The notes: a model not told the origin generated them from the letters alone. Numbered from the stretch's first letter, positions 9,493 through 16,909 are shown. The stretch is DNA of 38,257 nucleotides from Candidatus Pacearchaeota archaeon (GCA_017609755.1 JAFCDI010000008.1:1-38257); one strand, 5' to 3'. Numbers and translations: made by a program.

Positions 9493-11649
9493 ATGGAAAA
9501 AGAAAATTTTGTTGAGTTAATGAAGAATCAAGAGAGAATTAGAAACATAGCAATTGCTGCACATATTGACCATGGTAAAACAACTTTTTCAGATAATCTT
9601 CTTTTAGGTGCTGGAATGATGTCAGAAGAAGAAGCTGGAAAAGCTCTAAAACTTGATTTTCATGAAGACGAAGCTTCAAGAGGAATTACAATTGATTCTG
9701 CTTCTGTAAGTATGGTTCAGACTGTTGGAGGAGAAAAACATCTTATTAATTTAATTGATACACCTGGACATGTTGATTTTGGAGGAGATGTTACTAGAGC
9801 AATGAGAGCTGTAGATGGATGTATTGTTTTATGTTGTGCTGTAGAAGGTGTAATGCCTCAAACAGAAACAGTCTTAAGACAGGCTCTAAAAGAATTAGTT
9901 AAACCAGTTTTATTTATAAATAAAGTTGATAGATTAATTAAGGAAGTAAAATTAACTCCGCAAGAAATGGAGAAAAAATTCATTGCAATTATTGAGCATG
10001 TTAATGAATTAATTGAAAACATTGCTCCAGAAGGATATAAAGAAAAATGGAAAGTGGGTGTTGGAGAAGGAAGTGTTGCTTTTGGTTCAGCGTTTCATAA
10101 TTGGGGTTTAAGTTTTCCTTATATGAAGAAAAAAGGAATAACTTTCAAAGATATAATTGATGCATATAATGAAGATAAACAAAAGGAACTAGCTAAAAAA
10201 GCACCACTACATGAAGTTGTTTTAGAAATGAGTGTAAAGCATCATCCAAATCCAGTAGATGCTCAAAAGTATAGAATTCCAAAAATATGGCATGGAGAAA
10301 CTGATTCTGAAATTGGAAAATCATTAATGAATTGCGATGCAAATGGTCCTGTTGTTTTTATGCCCATAAAAATTGTTGTTGATAAACATGCAGGAGAAGT
10401 TGCAGCAGGAAGATTATTTTCAGGAACAATAAAACAAGGAGATGAACTTTATATGAATCTTGCAAAAAGAAATGTTAGAGCTCAGCAAGTTTCTGTATAT
10501 AAGGGTGCTCAAAGAGTTATTGTTAATGAAGCTCGTTCTGGAAATATTGTAGGAGTTGTTGGATTAAAAGATACTTTTGCTGGAGAAACAGTTAGTAAAG
10601 AAGCAATGGAACCTTTAGAAGCAATTAAACATTTATTTGAACCTGTTGTTACAAAATCAATTGAAGCTGTCAAAGCTGCTGATTTGCCAAAGTTAGTTGA
10701 AGTTTTAAAGCAAATCAATAAAGAAGATCCTTCTATTAAAATTGAAATCAATGAACAAACAGGAGAGAGTCTTATGTCTGGTATGGGTGAATTACACTTA
10801 GAAATCATAGAAAATAGAATTAAAAGTGAAAAAGGTTTGGAAGTTAAAACTTCTCCTCCAATTATTGTTTATAGAGAAACTGTTACAAAAGCTTCTGAAA
10901 CTAAAGAAGGAAGAAGTCCTAACAAACACAATAGTTTTTATTTAAAAATGGAACCTTTAGAAGATAATATTTATGAAGCAATTAGAAGCGGTGCATTGCC
11001 TGAAGGAAGAGTTAAGAAAAAAAGTACTGTTCTTGCAGAAGCTCTATCTCAGTTAGGATGGAGTGGGGAGCAAATAAGAGATGTTAGAGATATTTATAAT
11101 GGAAATATATTTTTAGATGAAACACGAGGAGAAGTACATATTGGAGAAGTTATTGAAATGGTTTTAGATGCATTTGAAATGGTAATGGATGCTGGACCTT
11201 TAGCAAGAGAACCTTGTATGAAAATGAAAGTTTCTTTAGTTGATATTAGACTTCATGAAGATGCTATTCATCGAGGGCCTGCACAAGTTTATCCTGCTGT
11301 AAGAGAAGGAATTACAGAAGCTATTAAAACTGCTGGTGCTGCTATTTATGAGCCTCTTCAAGTTCATGTTATTGAAGCTCCTGATAAATTTACAGGAACA
11401 ATGACTAAATTAGTTGGAAGTAAAAGAGGACAAATGATTGATATGTCTCAAGAAGGAACAACTGCTAAAATAAAAGCAAAAATTCCTGTGGCAGAGATGC
11501 TTGGATGGAGCAATGATTTACGTTCTGCAACAGAAGGAAGAGGAATTTCTTCAATATTAGAACAAAATTTTGAAAGAGTTCCACAAAATATGCAAGCAGA
11601 TATTATAAAAAAGATAAGAGATAGAAAAGGTTTAGCAGAGAATCAATAA
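9493..11649 (+). CDS. fusA: translation elongation factor aEF-2
   Basis: The 718-aa GTPase that drives ribosomal translocation. The G1 loop AHIDHGKT is at 23-30, followed by DTPGHVDF (G3) and NKVDRL (G4). Domain IV carries LHEDAIHRGPAQV, in which His593 is the position modified to diphthamide; the matching methyltransferase gene dphB is at 26457. The C-terminus ends with the EF2-type WSNDLRSATEGRG region. The start is 2 bases after the rps7 stop, with no clear Shine-Dalgarno site, suggesting coupling. Length is slightly below the usual 730-740 aa. Confidence 0.97.
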   Translation: MEKENFVELMKNQERIRNIAIAAHIDHGKTTFSDNLLLGAGMMSEEEAGKALKLDFHEDEASRGITIDSASVSMVQTVGGEKHLINLIDTPGHVDFGGDVTRAMRAVDGCIVLCCAVEGVMPQTETVLRQALKELVKPVLFINKVDRLIKEVKLTPQEMEKKFIAIIEHVNELIENIAPEGYKEKWKVGVGEGSVAFGSAFHNWGLSFPYMKKKGITFKDIIDAYNEDKQKELAKKAPLHEVVLEMSVKHHPNPVDAQKYRIPKIWHGETDSEIGKSLMNCDANGPVVFMPIKIVVDKHAGEVAAGRLFSGTIKQGDELYMNLAKRNVRAQQVSVYKGAQRVIVNEARSGNIVGVVGLKDTFAGETVSKEAMEPLEAIKHLFEPVVTKSIEAVKAADLPKLVEVLKQINKEDPSIKIEINEQTGESLMSGMGELHLEIIENRIKSEKGLEVKTSPPIIVYRETVTKASETKEGRSPNKHNSFYLKMEPLEDNIYEAIRSGALPEGRVKKKSTVLAEALSQLGWSGEQIRDVRDIYNGNIFLDETRGEVHIGEVIEMVLDAFEMVMDAGPLAREPCMKMKVSLVDIRLHEDAIHRGPAQVYPAVREGITEAIKTAGAAIYEPLQVHVIEAPDKFTGTMTKLVGSKRGQMIDMSQEGTTAKIKAKIPVAEMLGWSNDLRSATEGRGISSILEQNFERVPQNMQADIIKKIRDRKGLAENQ

Positions 11650-11694
11650 TTCTATTACAATAATTATTAAAAAGCTTAAAATAAATAATTTAGT

Positions 11695-11935
11695 ATGAGT
11701 GATGCATATACTGATATTCATGAAGATGAAAAGCTTGAAAAACAAAGTATTAAAATAAATAAATAAATTAGAAGAACAATTTAATAAAGAAGATTCTCTA
11801 AAATTAGCAAAAGAAATAATAAAAGAATTTGATATTCTTCTAAATATGAAAAGAGGATATTGGAATTCTGTTAATACTTCAAAAGTTGAAGAAAAGAAAA
11901 AAGAATATTTAAATTATTTAGAAAATCAAAAATAA
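11695..11935 (+). pseudogene. small ORF split by an AAAT repeat frameshift
   Basis: ATG 11695 opens 23 codons (MSDAYTDIHEDEKLEKQSIK...) and stops at TAA 11764. In the next frame 11759-11935 is open (KLEEQFNKEDSLKLAKEIIK..., then NMKRGYWNSVNTSKVEEKKK). The junction is a 4-copy AAAT repeat at 11753-11768. Removing exactly one AAAT unit joins the frames into one protein of about 78 aa, an acidic/lysine-rich helical protein of unknown family. This is a recent slippage, a phase switch, or a sequencing error. Confidence 0.6.
11753..11768 (+). repeat. AAAT tetranucleotide repeat, 4 copies
   Basis: Four tandem AAAT units lie exactly at the frame break of the ORF at 11695. A change of one 4-base unit shifts the reading frame. 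Confidence 0.85.
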
Positions 11936-11952
11936 ATTTTTAAATCATTAAA

Positions 11953-11960
11953 TTTATATA
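11953..11960 (+). promoter_or_regulatory. TATA box of the 105-aa membrane protein gene
   Basis: TTTATATA begins 32 nt before ATG 11985. Confidence 0.5.
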
Positions 11961-11984
11961 GCAAATTTTTCTAGAAAAGAGCGT

Positions 11985-12302
11985 ATGGATATTAAAAGAG
12001 TTGGAAAATATGCTCTGTATCTTATTCCAGGATATGGAAGCTATCAAGAATTTAAAAAACCAAAAGAAAAAAGAAGTTTAATTGGAACAATTGGTTTTAC
12101 TCTTTATGCAGCAGGTTTTTTTCTTAAACTATCTGTTTTGCCAGCTTATGTTACAAAAGGTATTACAACAGGAGAGTGGAATCCTTTTAAAATAAAATCT
12201 GAAAAAATCAAAGAAATTCCAACGACAAAAAAAAGTAAATTAGAAGAAAAAGCAAATGTTTTTTATGACTCTCTATATCAAAAGAGAAACCTTAAAAAAT
12301 AA
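11985..12302 (+). CDS. small membrane protein, unknown
   Basis: A 105-aa protein with a short amphipathic N-terminus (GKYALYLIPGYGSYQEF), one clear hydrophobic segment at about 33-55 (IGTIGFTLYAAGFFLKLSVL) and a basic cytosolic-type tail rich in K and E. There is no signal peptide cleavage site and no recognised family. It has its own TATA box and lies in an insertion-like gap between the EF-2 and EF-1A genes. The downstream hairpins at 12324-12370 may end its transcript. Confidence 0.7.
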   Translation: MDIKRVGKYALYLIPGYGSYQEFKKPKEKRSLIGTIGFTLYAAGFFLKLSVLPAYVTKGITTGEWNPFKIKSEKIKEIPTTKKSKLEEKANVFYDSLYQKRNLKK

Positions 12303-12323
12303 ATTCAAACAAAAGATTTATAA

Positions 12324-12345
12324 AGTAATTTTTTTATAAATTACT
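12324..12345 (+). terminator. hairpin downstream of the 105-aa gene
   Basis: AGTAATTT pairs with AAATTACT across a T-rich 6-nt loop. It lies 22 nt after the stop codon and before the EF-1A promoter. Confidence 0.4.
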
Positions 12346-12349
12346 ATTA

Positions 12350-12370
12350 AAATTTTCTTTAAGAAAATTT
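12350..12370. repeat. 10-bp perfect inverted repeat upstream of the EF-1A promoter
   Basis: AAATTTTCTT and AAGAAAATTT flank a single T. It lies about 20 bp before the EF-1A TATA box and could be a terminator element or a protein-binding site. Confidence 0.5.
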
Positions 12371-12388
12371 ATCATTTAAACCACAAGA

Positions 12389-12396
12389 TTTAAATA
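12389..12396 (+). promoter_or_regulatory. TATA box of the EF-1A transcript
   Basis: TTTAAATA begins exactly 29 nt before the ATG of the small upstream ORF at 12418, the same spacing seen at leaderless genes in this window. Confidence 0.6.
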
Positions 12397-12417
12397 TAAA
12401 AATAGACAAAAAATCTT

Positions 12418-12447
12418 ATGGCAAAAGAAAATCAAAAGATTTTCTAA
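12418..12447 (+). CDS. possible leader ORF of aEF-1A (MAKENQKIF)
   Basis: A 9-codon ORF with stop starts at the predicted transcription start of aEF-1A, 63 bases before its ATG. Its first four codons (ATG GCA AAA GAA) repeat those of aEF-1A exactly. It may be a leaderless regulatory peptide or a relic of a duplicated start. Coding is not proven. Confidence 0.35.
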   Translation: MAKENQKIF

Positions 12448-12480
12448 ACCCTTTTTTAATAAAAAAACAAAACATAAAAA

Positions 12481-13764
12481 ATGGCAAAAGAAAAACCAAA
12501 CATGAATGTTGTTTTTGTTGGACATGTTGATGCTGGAAAATCAACAATAGTTGGACAAATAATGTTTGAATCAGGTGCTGTTTCTGAGCAAGAAATGAAA
12601 AAGCTAAGAGAAGAAGCTGAAAAGCATGGTAAAGCTGGTTTTGAATTTGCATATATTATGGATAAAATTAAAGAGGAAAGAGAAAGAGGAGTTACTATTG
12701 ATTTAGCTTATAAGAAAATTATGACTCAAAAATGGCAAATTACAATTATTGATGCTCCTGGACACAGAGACTTTGTTAAAAATATGATTACTGGTGCTTC
12801 ACAAGCAGATGCTGCTTTCTTAGTTATTGCTGCTCCTGCAGGTGTGCAACCTCAAACAACAGAACATCTTTGGTTACTAAGAACAATGGGTGTTAAGAAT
12901 ATTTGTGTTGCTGTAAATAAAATGGATGCTGTTGAATACAGTGAAGATAAATTCAATAAAGTTAAAGAAGATGTTTCTGCATTATTAAATCAAGTTGGAA
13001 TTAAATCAGAAAATACTACTTTTATTGCATGTTCTGGATTAAAAGGAGATAACATTGTTAAGAAATCAGATAAAATGGCTTGGTATAAAGGACCTACAAT
13101 AATGGAACAATTTGATTTATTTGAAGCTCCTGAATTACCTACTAATTTACCAATGAGAATGCCTGTTCAAGATGTTTATGAAATTACAGGTATTGGAACT
13201 GTTCCTGTTGGAAAAATTGAAACAGGAATTATGAAAGTTGGACAAAAAGTAAAAGTACTTCCTGGAAGAACTGGAGATGGAATTGCTGGTGAAGTTAAAA
13301 CAATTGAAATGCATCATGAACAAATGCCTGAAGCAATTGCAGGAGATAATGTAGGAATTAATATTAGAGGAGTTGGTAAAAAAGATCTTGCTAGAGGAGA
13401 TGTTATTTGTGAAGCAGAAAATCCAATACCCATTGTTGAGGAATTTATTGCTCAAATAGCAGTTATTAATCATCAAACTGTTTTAGCAAAAGGATATACT
13501 CCTGTATTTCATGTTCACACTGCACAAGTTCCTTGTCAATTTGTAGAATTAATAGAACAAATTGATCCTAAAACAGGACAAGTTATTAAGGAAAATCCTG
13601 ATTTTTTAAAAAATGGAGATGTTGCTAAAGTAAGAATTAAACCTCAAGGAAATCTTGCTCTAGAAACTCAAAAAGAAAATCCATTTACATCAAGATTTGC
13701 AGTTAGAGATGCTGGTTCAACAGTTGCTGCTGGAATGTGTATTGAGATTGTTAAAAAGAAATAA
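12481..13764 (+). CDS. tuf: translation elongation factor aEF-1A
   Basis: The 427-aa GTPase delivering aminoacyl-tRNA to the ribosome. G1 is GHVDAGKS (14-21), the switch I region contains ERERGVTID, G3 is DAPGHRDF and G4 is NKMDAVEY. Domains 2 and 3 follow (GIGTVPVGKIETG, then the FHVHTAQVPC strand) and it ends in IEIVKKK. Length is normal. The mRNA appears to have a leader of about 60 nt containing a tiny ORF. The S10 gene that often follows in archaea is missing; an unknown gene follows instead. Confidence 0.97.
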   Translation: MAKEKPNMNVVFVGHVDAGKSTIVGQIMFESGAVSEQEMKKLREEAEKHGKAGFEFAYIMDKIKEERERGVTIDLAYKKIMTQKWQITIIDAPGHRDFVKNMITGASQADAAFLVIAAPAGVQPQTTEHLWLLRTMGVKNICVAVNKMDAVEYSEDKFNKVKEDVSALLNQVGIKSENTTFIACSGLKGDNIVKKSDKMAWYKGPTIMEQFDLFEAPELPTNLPMRMPVQDVYEITGIGTVPVGKIETGIMKVGQKVKVLPGRTGDGIAGEVKTIEMHHEQMPEAIAGDNVGINIRGVGKKDLARGDVICEAENPIPIVEEFIAQIAVINHQTVLAKGYTPVFHVHTAQVPCQFVELIEQIDPKTGQVIKENPDFLKNGDVAKVRIKPQGNLALETQKENPFTSRFAVRDAGSTVAAGMCIEIVKKK

Positions 13765-13800
13765 GCCCTACACTGCAAAAAGAGTTCTGACATATTTAAA

Positions 13801-14112
13801 ATGACTAAAGAATATAATCTAAAAAACGCTTTGAATTTTGTTAATAAATTAGAAAAAGAAACTAGTATAGAAAAAGTTGATATTGTAAATTTGGGAATAT
13901 CTTTAAAGCTCTTTGCTGAAGAAAACAACGAAGATAATTTTAAAAAAATTGTAAATAAATATGTTAATCTTTTGGAGAATTCTTCTTCTGAAAATTCAAT
14001 AGATAAAAGAAGTAGAGAAAATCCTTATTCTTTTTTAGAATTTATTTGTACTGAAATAGGAACTACTAGAAGTTTATTTCAAAAATTGTATGGTTCTTTT
14101 AAACTTCAATAA
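13801..14112 (+). CDS. unknown 103-aa protein
   Basis: A soluble, helix-rich, Asn/Glu/Lys-rich protein starting MTKEYNLKNALNFVNKLEKE and ending FQKLYGSFKLQ. No membrane segment, metal motif or known family is visible. It starts 36 bases after aEF-1A with no TATA box at the usual distance, so it is probably transcribed with aEF-1A. Confidence 0.7.
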   Translation: MTKEYNLKNALNFVNKLEKETSIEKVDIVNLGISLKLFAEENNEDNFKKIVNKYVNLLENSSSENSIDKRSRENPYSFLEFICTEIGTTRSLFQKLYGSFKLQ

Positions 14113-14115
14113 TTC

Positions 14116-14122
14116 TTAAATA
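14116..14122 (+). promoter_or_regulatory. TATA box of the 65-aa gene
   Basis: TTAAATA begins 28 nt before ATG 14144. It is part of an 18-nt sequence (14106-14123) repeated exactly at 14335-14352. Confidence 0.55.
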
Positions 14123-14143
14123 GCTTTAAATTTTAAAATAAAA

Positions 14144-14341
14144 ATGAAAAAAGAGATAATTGAAGAAGAATCTGCTTATAGATGCAAGAAATATGGCACA
14201 AGATTAGAATGTAAAACTTGTGATGGTTTTGGAAGAAATTTAGATGATAGTGTAGATACTGAAAAGTGTTATGTTTCATTTAATAAAAACAAAGAATATT
14301 CTATAACAGAGGAGAATGATCTCTTATCTTTATCTCAATAA
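14144..14341 (+). CDS. small four-cysteine protein, unknown
   Basis: A 65-aa protein with cysteines at 14, 23, 26 and 42 (RCKKYG, ECKTCDGFG, EKCYVSF), which could bind one zinc ion, although the spacing matches no classical finger I know. The rest is acidic. TATA spacing of 28 nt supports this start as leaderless. Function unknown. Confidence 0.7.
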   Translation: MKKEIIEEESAYRCKKYGTRLECKTCDGFGRNLDDSVDTEKCYVSFNKNKEYSITEENDLLSLSQ

Positions 14342-14344
14342 TTC

Positions 14345-14351
14345 TTAAATA
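14345..14351 (+). promoter_or_regulatory. TATA box of the 191-aa gene
   Basis: TTAAATA begins 28 nt before ATG 14373 and lies in the second copy of the 18-nt repeat. It decides ATG 14373 over the upstream GTG 14352. Confidence 0.55.
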
Positions 14352-14372
14352 GTGTTCTTTATTACTCTGATT

Positions 14373-14948
14373 ATGCTAGGTAATGAATTATCTAAGTCAG
14401 ATGTTGAAAAAGAAATATCAGAAAAAGGAGAATATATGCAGATACATTATCTAAGTGGACTTCTAAATAAAGAAATTCACAGAGACACTAAAAAGTTTAT
14501 TTATCTAAAATTAATTGAAATCTACAAAAAAAAGAATATGCTTAATGATGTTGCAAAAATGTATGAAGGAATTGCAGGCATTTCAATTGCTTTTTCAGAG
14601 CAGATAAAAAACTATCTAAAAGCAACAGAATATTATATTAAAGCAGGATTTTTTGATAAAGCAGATTATTCAATGAGAAAAGCTCTAAATGAAGCTAATT
14701 CTGTTGAAAGAGAAGAAATTAATTTTTCTGTTAAAGATTTTTATAAAAAACAAGCAGAAGAATACGAAAGAAATTTAAAGAGAAATTCTGCTACTAGAAT
14801 ATATGAAAAGCTTCTTGAAATGAATATCACTGATTCTGAAAGAAAAGAAATAAAAGAAAGATTAATTGAATTATATGAAAAATTAGGAAAATTAAAAGAA
14901 TTCTATGCAATGAAGAAATTTGAAGAAAAAGAGTTTAGTAGATTGTAA
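14373..14948 (+). CDS. unknown helical-repeat (TPR-like) protein
   Basis: A 191-aa, all-helical soluble protein. Repeating helix pairs such as FIYLKLIEIYKKKNMLNDVAK, NYLKATEYYIKAGFFDKADY and ATRIYEKLLEMN...ELYEKLGKLKEFY resemble tetratricopeptide repeats (Y-x-K-A-G-x-x-D-K-A pattern). This suggests a protein-binding scaffold. An in-frame GTG at 14352 would add seven residues, but the TATA spacing favours ATG 14373. Partner unknown. Confidence 0.75.
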   Translation: MLGNELSKSDVEKEISEKGEYMQIHYLSGLLNKEIHRDTKKFIYLKLIEIYKKKNMLNDVAKMYEGIAGISIAFSEQIKNYLKATEYYIKAGFFDKADYSMRKALNEANSVEREEINFSVKDFYKKQAEEYERNLKRNSATRIYEKLLEMNITDSERKEIKERLIELYEKLGKLKEFYAMKKFEEKEFSRL

Positions 14949-14998
14949 TTTACCAATTATATTGAAAGATAATTAATTTTATAAATAAATTATTTAAT

Positions 14999-15343
14999 AT
15001 GACAGTTTCGATTGATGATTTTATACCAACAGCTACAGAAGAGCAAAAACAAGTATTATTTAATTTGGCACTTTTAGCAGAAAGAGAAAATGAAATATGT
15101 AAAAAATATAATGAAAAAATAAAACCTTATTCTGAAATGGCTAAAAAAGAAAATCCTATAATTCAAGAAGATGCTGGAGACTTTGCACTTTTAGCAACCA
15201 AAGAAGAAAGAGATGAATTAAAAAGAATTAGAGAAAAGATGAAAACATTATATATGAAAGCTGTTGAAATTGGAATGAAGGATTTAGGAATAATTCAAAG
15301 ATATTATGAAAATTATGTTGGAGAATCTATAAATAATCAGTAA
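14999..15343 (+). CDS. unknown 114-aa protein
   Basis: A soluble helical protein starting MTVSIDDFIPTATEEQKQVL with a long acidic/basic helix in the second half (TKEERDELKRIREKMKTLYM). No known motif or membrane segment. An AT-rich TATA-like stretch precedes it (14979-14990). A short palindrome follows the stop at about 15350. Confidence 0.65.
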   Translation: MTVSIDDFIPTATEEQKQVLFNLALLAERENEICKKYNEKIKPYSEMAKKENPIIQEDAGDFALLATKEERDELKRIREKMKTLYMKAVEIGMKDLGIIQRYYENYVGESINNQ

Positions 15344-15376
15344 GCTTTAAAAACTCTCTAGAGTTCTAATTATATC

Positions 15377-15445
15377 AGAAAAATATCACTTTCACACTCA
15401 TTTTGAGCTTTTGCTCTTAAATCGTGAATATAGAGGTATTTTTCT
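15377..15445 (+). other. large hairpin upstream of dnaG
   Basis: AGAAAAATA (15377-15385) pairs with TATTTTTCT (15437-15445). Inside is a second stem GAGC-TTTT-GCTC. The region has no ORF. It may be a small RNA, a terminator of the upstream gene or part of the dnaG leader. I find no C/D or ACA box that would make it a guide RNA. Confidence 0.4.
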
Positions 15446-15489
15446 AGCAAAATCATTAGATTTTGAATAATTAAATAAAGAAAATAAAA

Positions 15490-15528
15490 ATGCATTCAAA
15501 ACCAGATTGTGTCTATGCACAGAACTGA
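15490..15528 (+). CDS. possible leader ORF of dnaG (12 aa)
   Basis: ATG 15490 opens MHSKPDCVYAQN and stops at TGA. It overlaps the 5' arm of the large inverted repeat of the dnaG leader. Evidence for translation is only its position. Confidence 0.25.
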   Translation: MHSKPDCVYAQN

Positions 15529-15544
15529 GTTAAAGGTTTTGAAT
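15494..15544 (+). promoter_or_regulatory. structured dnaG leader: 10-bp inverted repeat
   Basis: ATTCAAAACC (15494-15503) and GGTTTTGAAT (15535-15544) are perfect arms around a 31-nt insert with its own TGTG/CACA hairpin. A second perfect hairpin GAAAAC-AGTA-GTTTTC follows at 15550-15565, then the Shine-Dalgarno site. The arrangement looks like a folded 5' leader that could control dnaG translation. Confidence 0.5.
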
Positions 15545-15578
15545 ACAAAGAAAACAGTAGTTTTCAAGCATTTTATTC

Positions 15579-15583
15579 AGGAG
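15579..15583 (+). promoter_or_regulatory. Shine-Dalgarno site of dnaG
   Basis: AGGAG sits 9 nt before ATG 15593 and decides this start over the upstream GTG 15509 and ATG 15515 in the same frame. Confidence 0.65.
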
Positions 15584-15592
15584 AACAAACAT

Positions 15593-16765
15593 ATGGCAAA
15601 AATAAGTCCTGTATCAATAAAATATATGATACATGTTAGTTTTACAGCCGAAGGTGCATTAGAAAAACCAGATGTTATTGGAGCATTATTTGGACAAACA
15701 GAAGGATTGCTTGGAGCTGACTTAGAAATGCGAGAACTTCAAAAAGAAGGAAAAATTGGAAGAATTGAAGTTGATTTAGAAAGAAAAGATAAAAAAACAA
15801 CTGGAAAAATCAAAATTCCCACTGCATTAGATCAGTCAGAAACAACTCTAATTGCTGCTGCTATTGAAACAATTGAAAGAATTGGGCCTTGTGACTCTCA
15901 GATAGATGTTGAAAGAATTGAAGATGTTAGAGGAAGCAAAAGAGATTACATCATTGACAGAGCTAAAAAATTAATGAAAGAAATTGAAGGCTCAACTGAT
16001 TCAAGAGAAATTTCAAATGAAATCAAAGACTCTAAAAGAACTTCAGAAATTCTAGAATATGGAGAAGAAAAACTTCCTTGTGGAGATATCTCTGGAAAAG
16101 AATTAATTGTTGTTGAAGGCAGAGCAGATGTTCTAAATATGCTAAGAAATGGTGTTAAGAATGTAATTGGAATGAATGGAACAAAGCTTCCAAACTCAAT
16201 AAAAAAGCTAAGTGAAGAAAAAGAAATAACTCTATTTTTAGATGGAGATAGAGGAGGAAAACTAATTGCTCGAAATGTTATGGATAATGCAAAAGTAGCT
16301 TACATTGCAGTTGCGCCTGATGGCAAAGAAGTTGAAGAATTAACTGGAAAAGAAATTCTAGCAAATCTTAGAAAAAAGATTCCTGCAGAGGATTTCTTTT
16401 CTAAGATTTCTTTTAAAGAATTAGAAAGAGAAGATATCTCTTTAAAAAAATTACAAGAACAAGAATTAGAAAAAAAAATTGAATTAAATAAAGAAACTGA
16501 AAACAAGTTAAAAGAAATATCAAATAAAAATAAAAAATCTAATAAAGCAATTATTCTAAATGAAAATCTAGAAGAAATAAAAACAATTTCAACTCGAAGT
16601 TTGAATAATTTTCTAAAAAGAAATAAAGAAAAGGTTTTTGTAATAGTTATCGACGGAATAGCAACTAGTTATTTAATCTCTAATGCAGAAGAAATTGGAT
16701 GTAAAATAATTGTTGCTAAAAATTTTGCTACAACTGATACAAATATTAAACTATTAAGCCTATAA
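15593..16765 (+). CDS. dnaG: archaeal DnaG primase-like TOPRIM protein
   Basis: A 390-aa archaeal DnaG, a protein linked to the exosome and to primer synthesis. The N-terminus matches the family (VSIKYMIHVSF, PDVIGALFGQTEGLLG, DLEMRELQKEGKIGRIEV). The TOPRIM domain shows the acidic VEGRAD (Glu175) and DGDRGG (217-222), which bind Mg. The C-terminal half is lysine/glutamate-rich and ends in a second Rossmann-like segment (FVIVIDGIATSYLISNAEEI). Start chosen by the Shine-Dalgarno site and the family N-terminus; an extension of 28 codons is open upstream. A strong hairpin follows at 16788. Confidence 0.92.
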   Translation: MAKISPVSIKYMIHVSFTAEGALEKPDVIGALFGQTEGLLGADLEMRELQKEGKIGRIEVDLERKDKKTTGKIKIPTALDQSETTLIAAAIETIERIGPCDSQIDVERIEDVRGSKRDYIIDRAKKLMKEIEGSTDSREISNEIKDSKRTSEILEYGEEKLPCGDISGKELIVVEGRADVLNMLRNGVKNVIGMNGTKLPNSIKKLSEEKEITLFLDGDRGGKLIARNVMDNAKVAYIAVAPDGKEVEELTGKEILANLRKKIPAEDFFSKISFKELEREDISLKKLQEQELEKKIELNKETENKLKEISNKNKKSNKAIILNENLEEIKTISTRSLNNFLKRNKEKVFVIVIDGIATSYLISNAEEIGCKIIVAKNFATTDTNIKLLSL

Positions 16766-16787
16766 GATTTTTCTTTAATTCTTATTC

Positions 16788-16810
16788 ACTATCTGTCAGT
16801 TACAGATAGT
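16788..16810 (+). terminator. hairpin terminator downstream of dnaG
   Basis: ACTATCTGT and ACAGATAGT form a perfect 9-bp stem with a 5-nt loop, 22 nt after the dnaG stop, followed by a short T-rich run. Confidence 0.55.
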
Positions 16811-16813
16811 TGT

Positions 16814-16847
16814 TTTGTAGTAACTATTAAATTACTACAAATAGTAA
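16814..16847 (+). promoter_or_regulatory. two overlapping, mutually exclusive hairpins
   Basis: TTTGTAGTAA (16814-16823) pairs with TTACTACAAA (16832-16841). The right arm can instead pair as TTACTA-CAAA-TAGTAA (16832-16847). The element ends 3 bp before the TATA box of the surface-protein gene, so it may be an operator in DNA or part of the upstream terminator. Confidence 0.45.
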
Positions 16848-16849
16848 GA

Positions 16850-16859
16850 TTTATAAATA
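16850..16859 (+). promoter_or_regulatory. TATA box of the surface-protein gene
   Basis: TTTATAAATA predicts a transcript start near 16876-16881. Confidence 0.55.
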
Positions 16860-16876
16860 GGGCTATATGAATATAA

Positions 16877-16897
16877 ATACAGAAAAAATTTCTGTAT
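16877..16897 (+). promoter_or_regulatory. 5'-terminal mRNA hairpin of the surface-protein gene
   Basis: ATACAGAAA and TTTCTGTAT make a perfect 9-bp stem with an AAA loop, starting about where transcription should begin and ending 12 nt before the ATG. A hairpin at the mRNA end could stabilise an abundant message. Confidence 0.45.
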
Positions 16898-16909
16898 AAT
16901 TAAATTAAA

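Noticed and set aside
15377-15445. H/ACA or C/D guide RNA
   Set aside because: No ACA box follows the stem at the right distance and no C box or kink-turn is visible, so only a hairpin is reported.
15509-15592. N-terminal extension of DnaG from GTG or ATG
   Set aside because: The family N-terminus and the AGGAG site 9 nt upstream both point to ATG 15593; the upstream part is folded leader.
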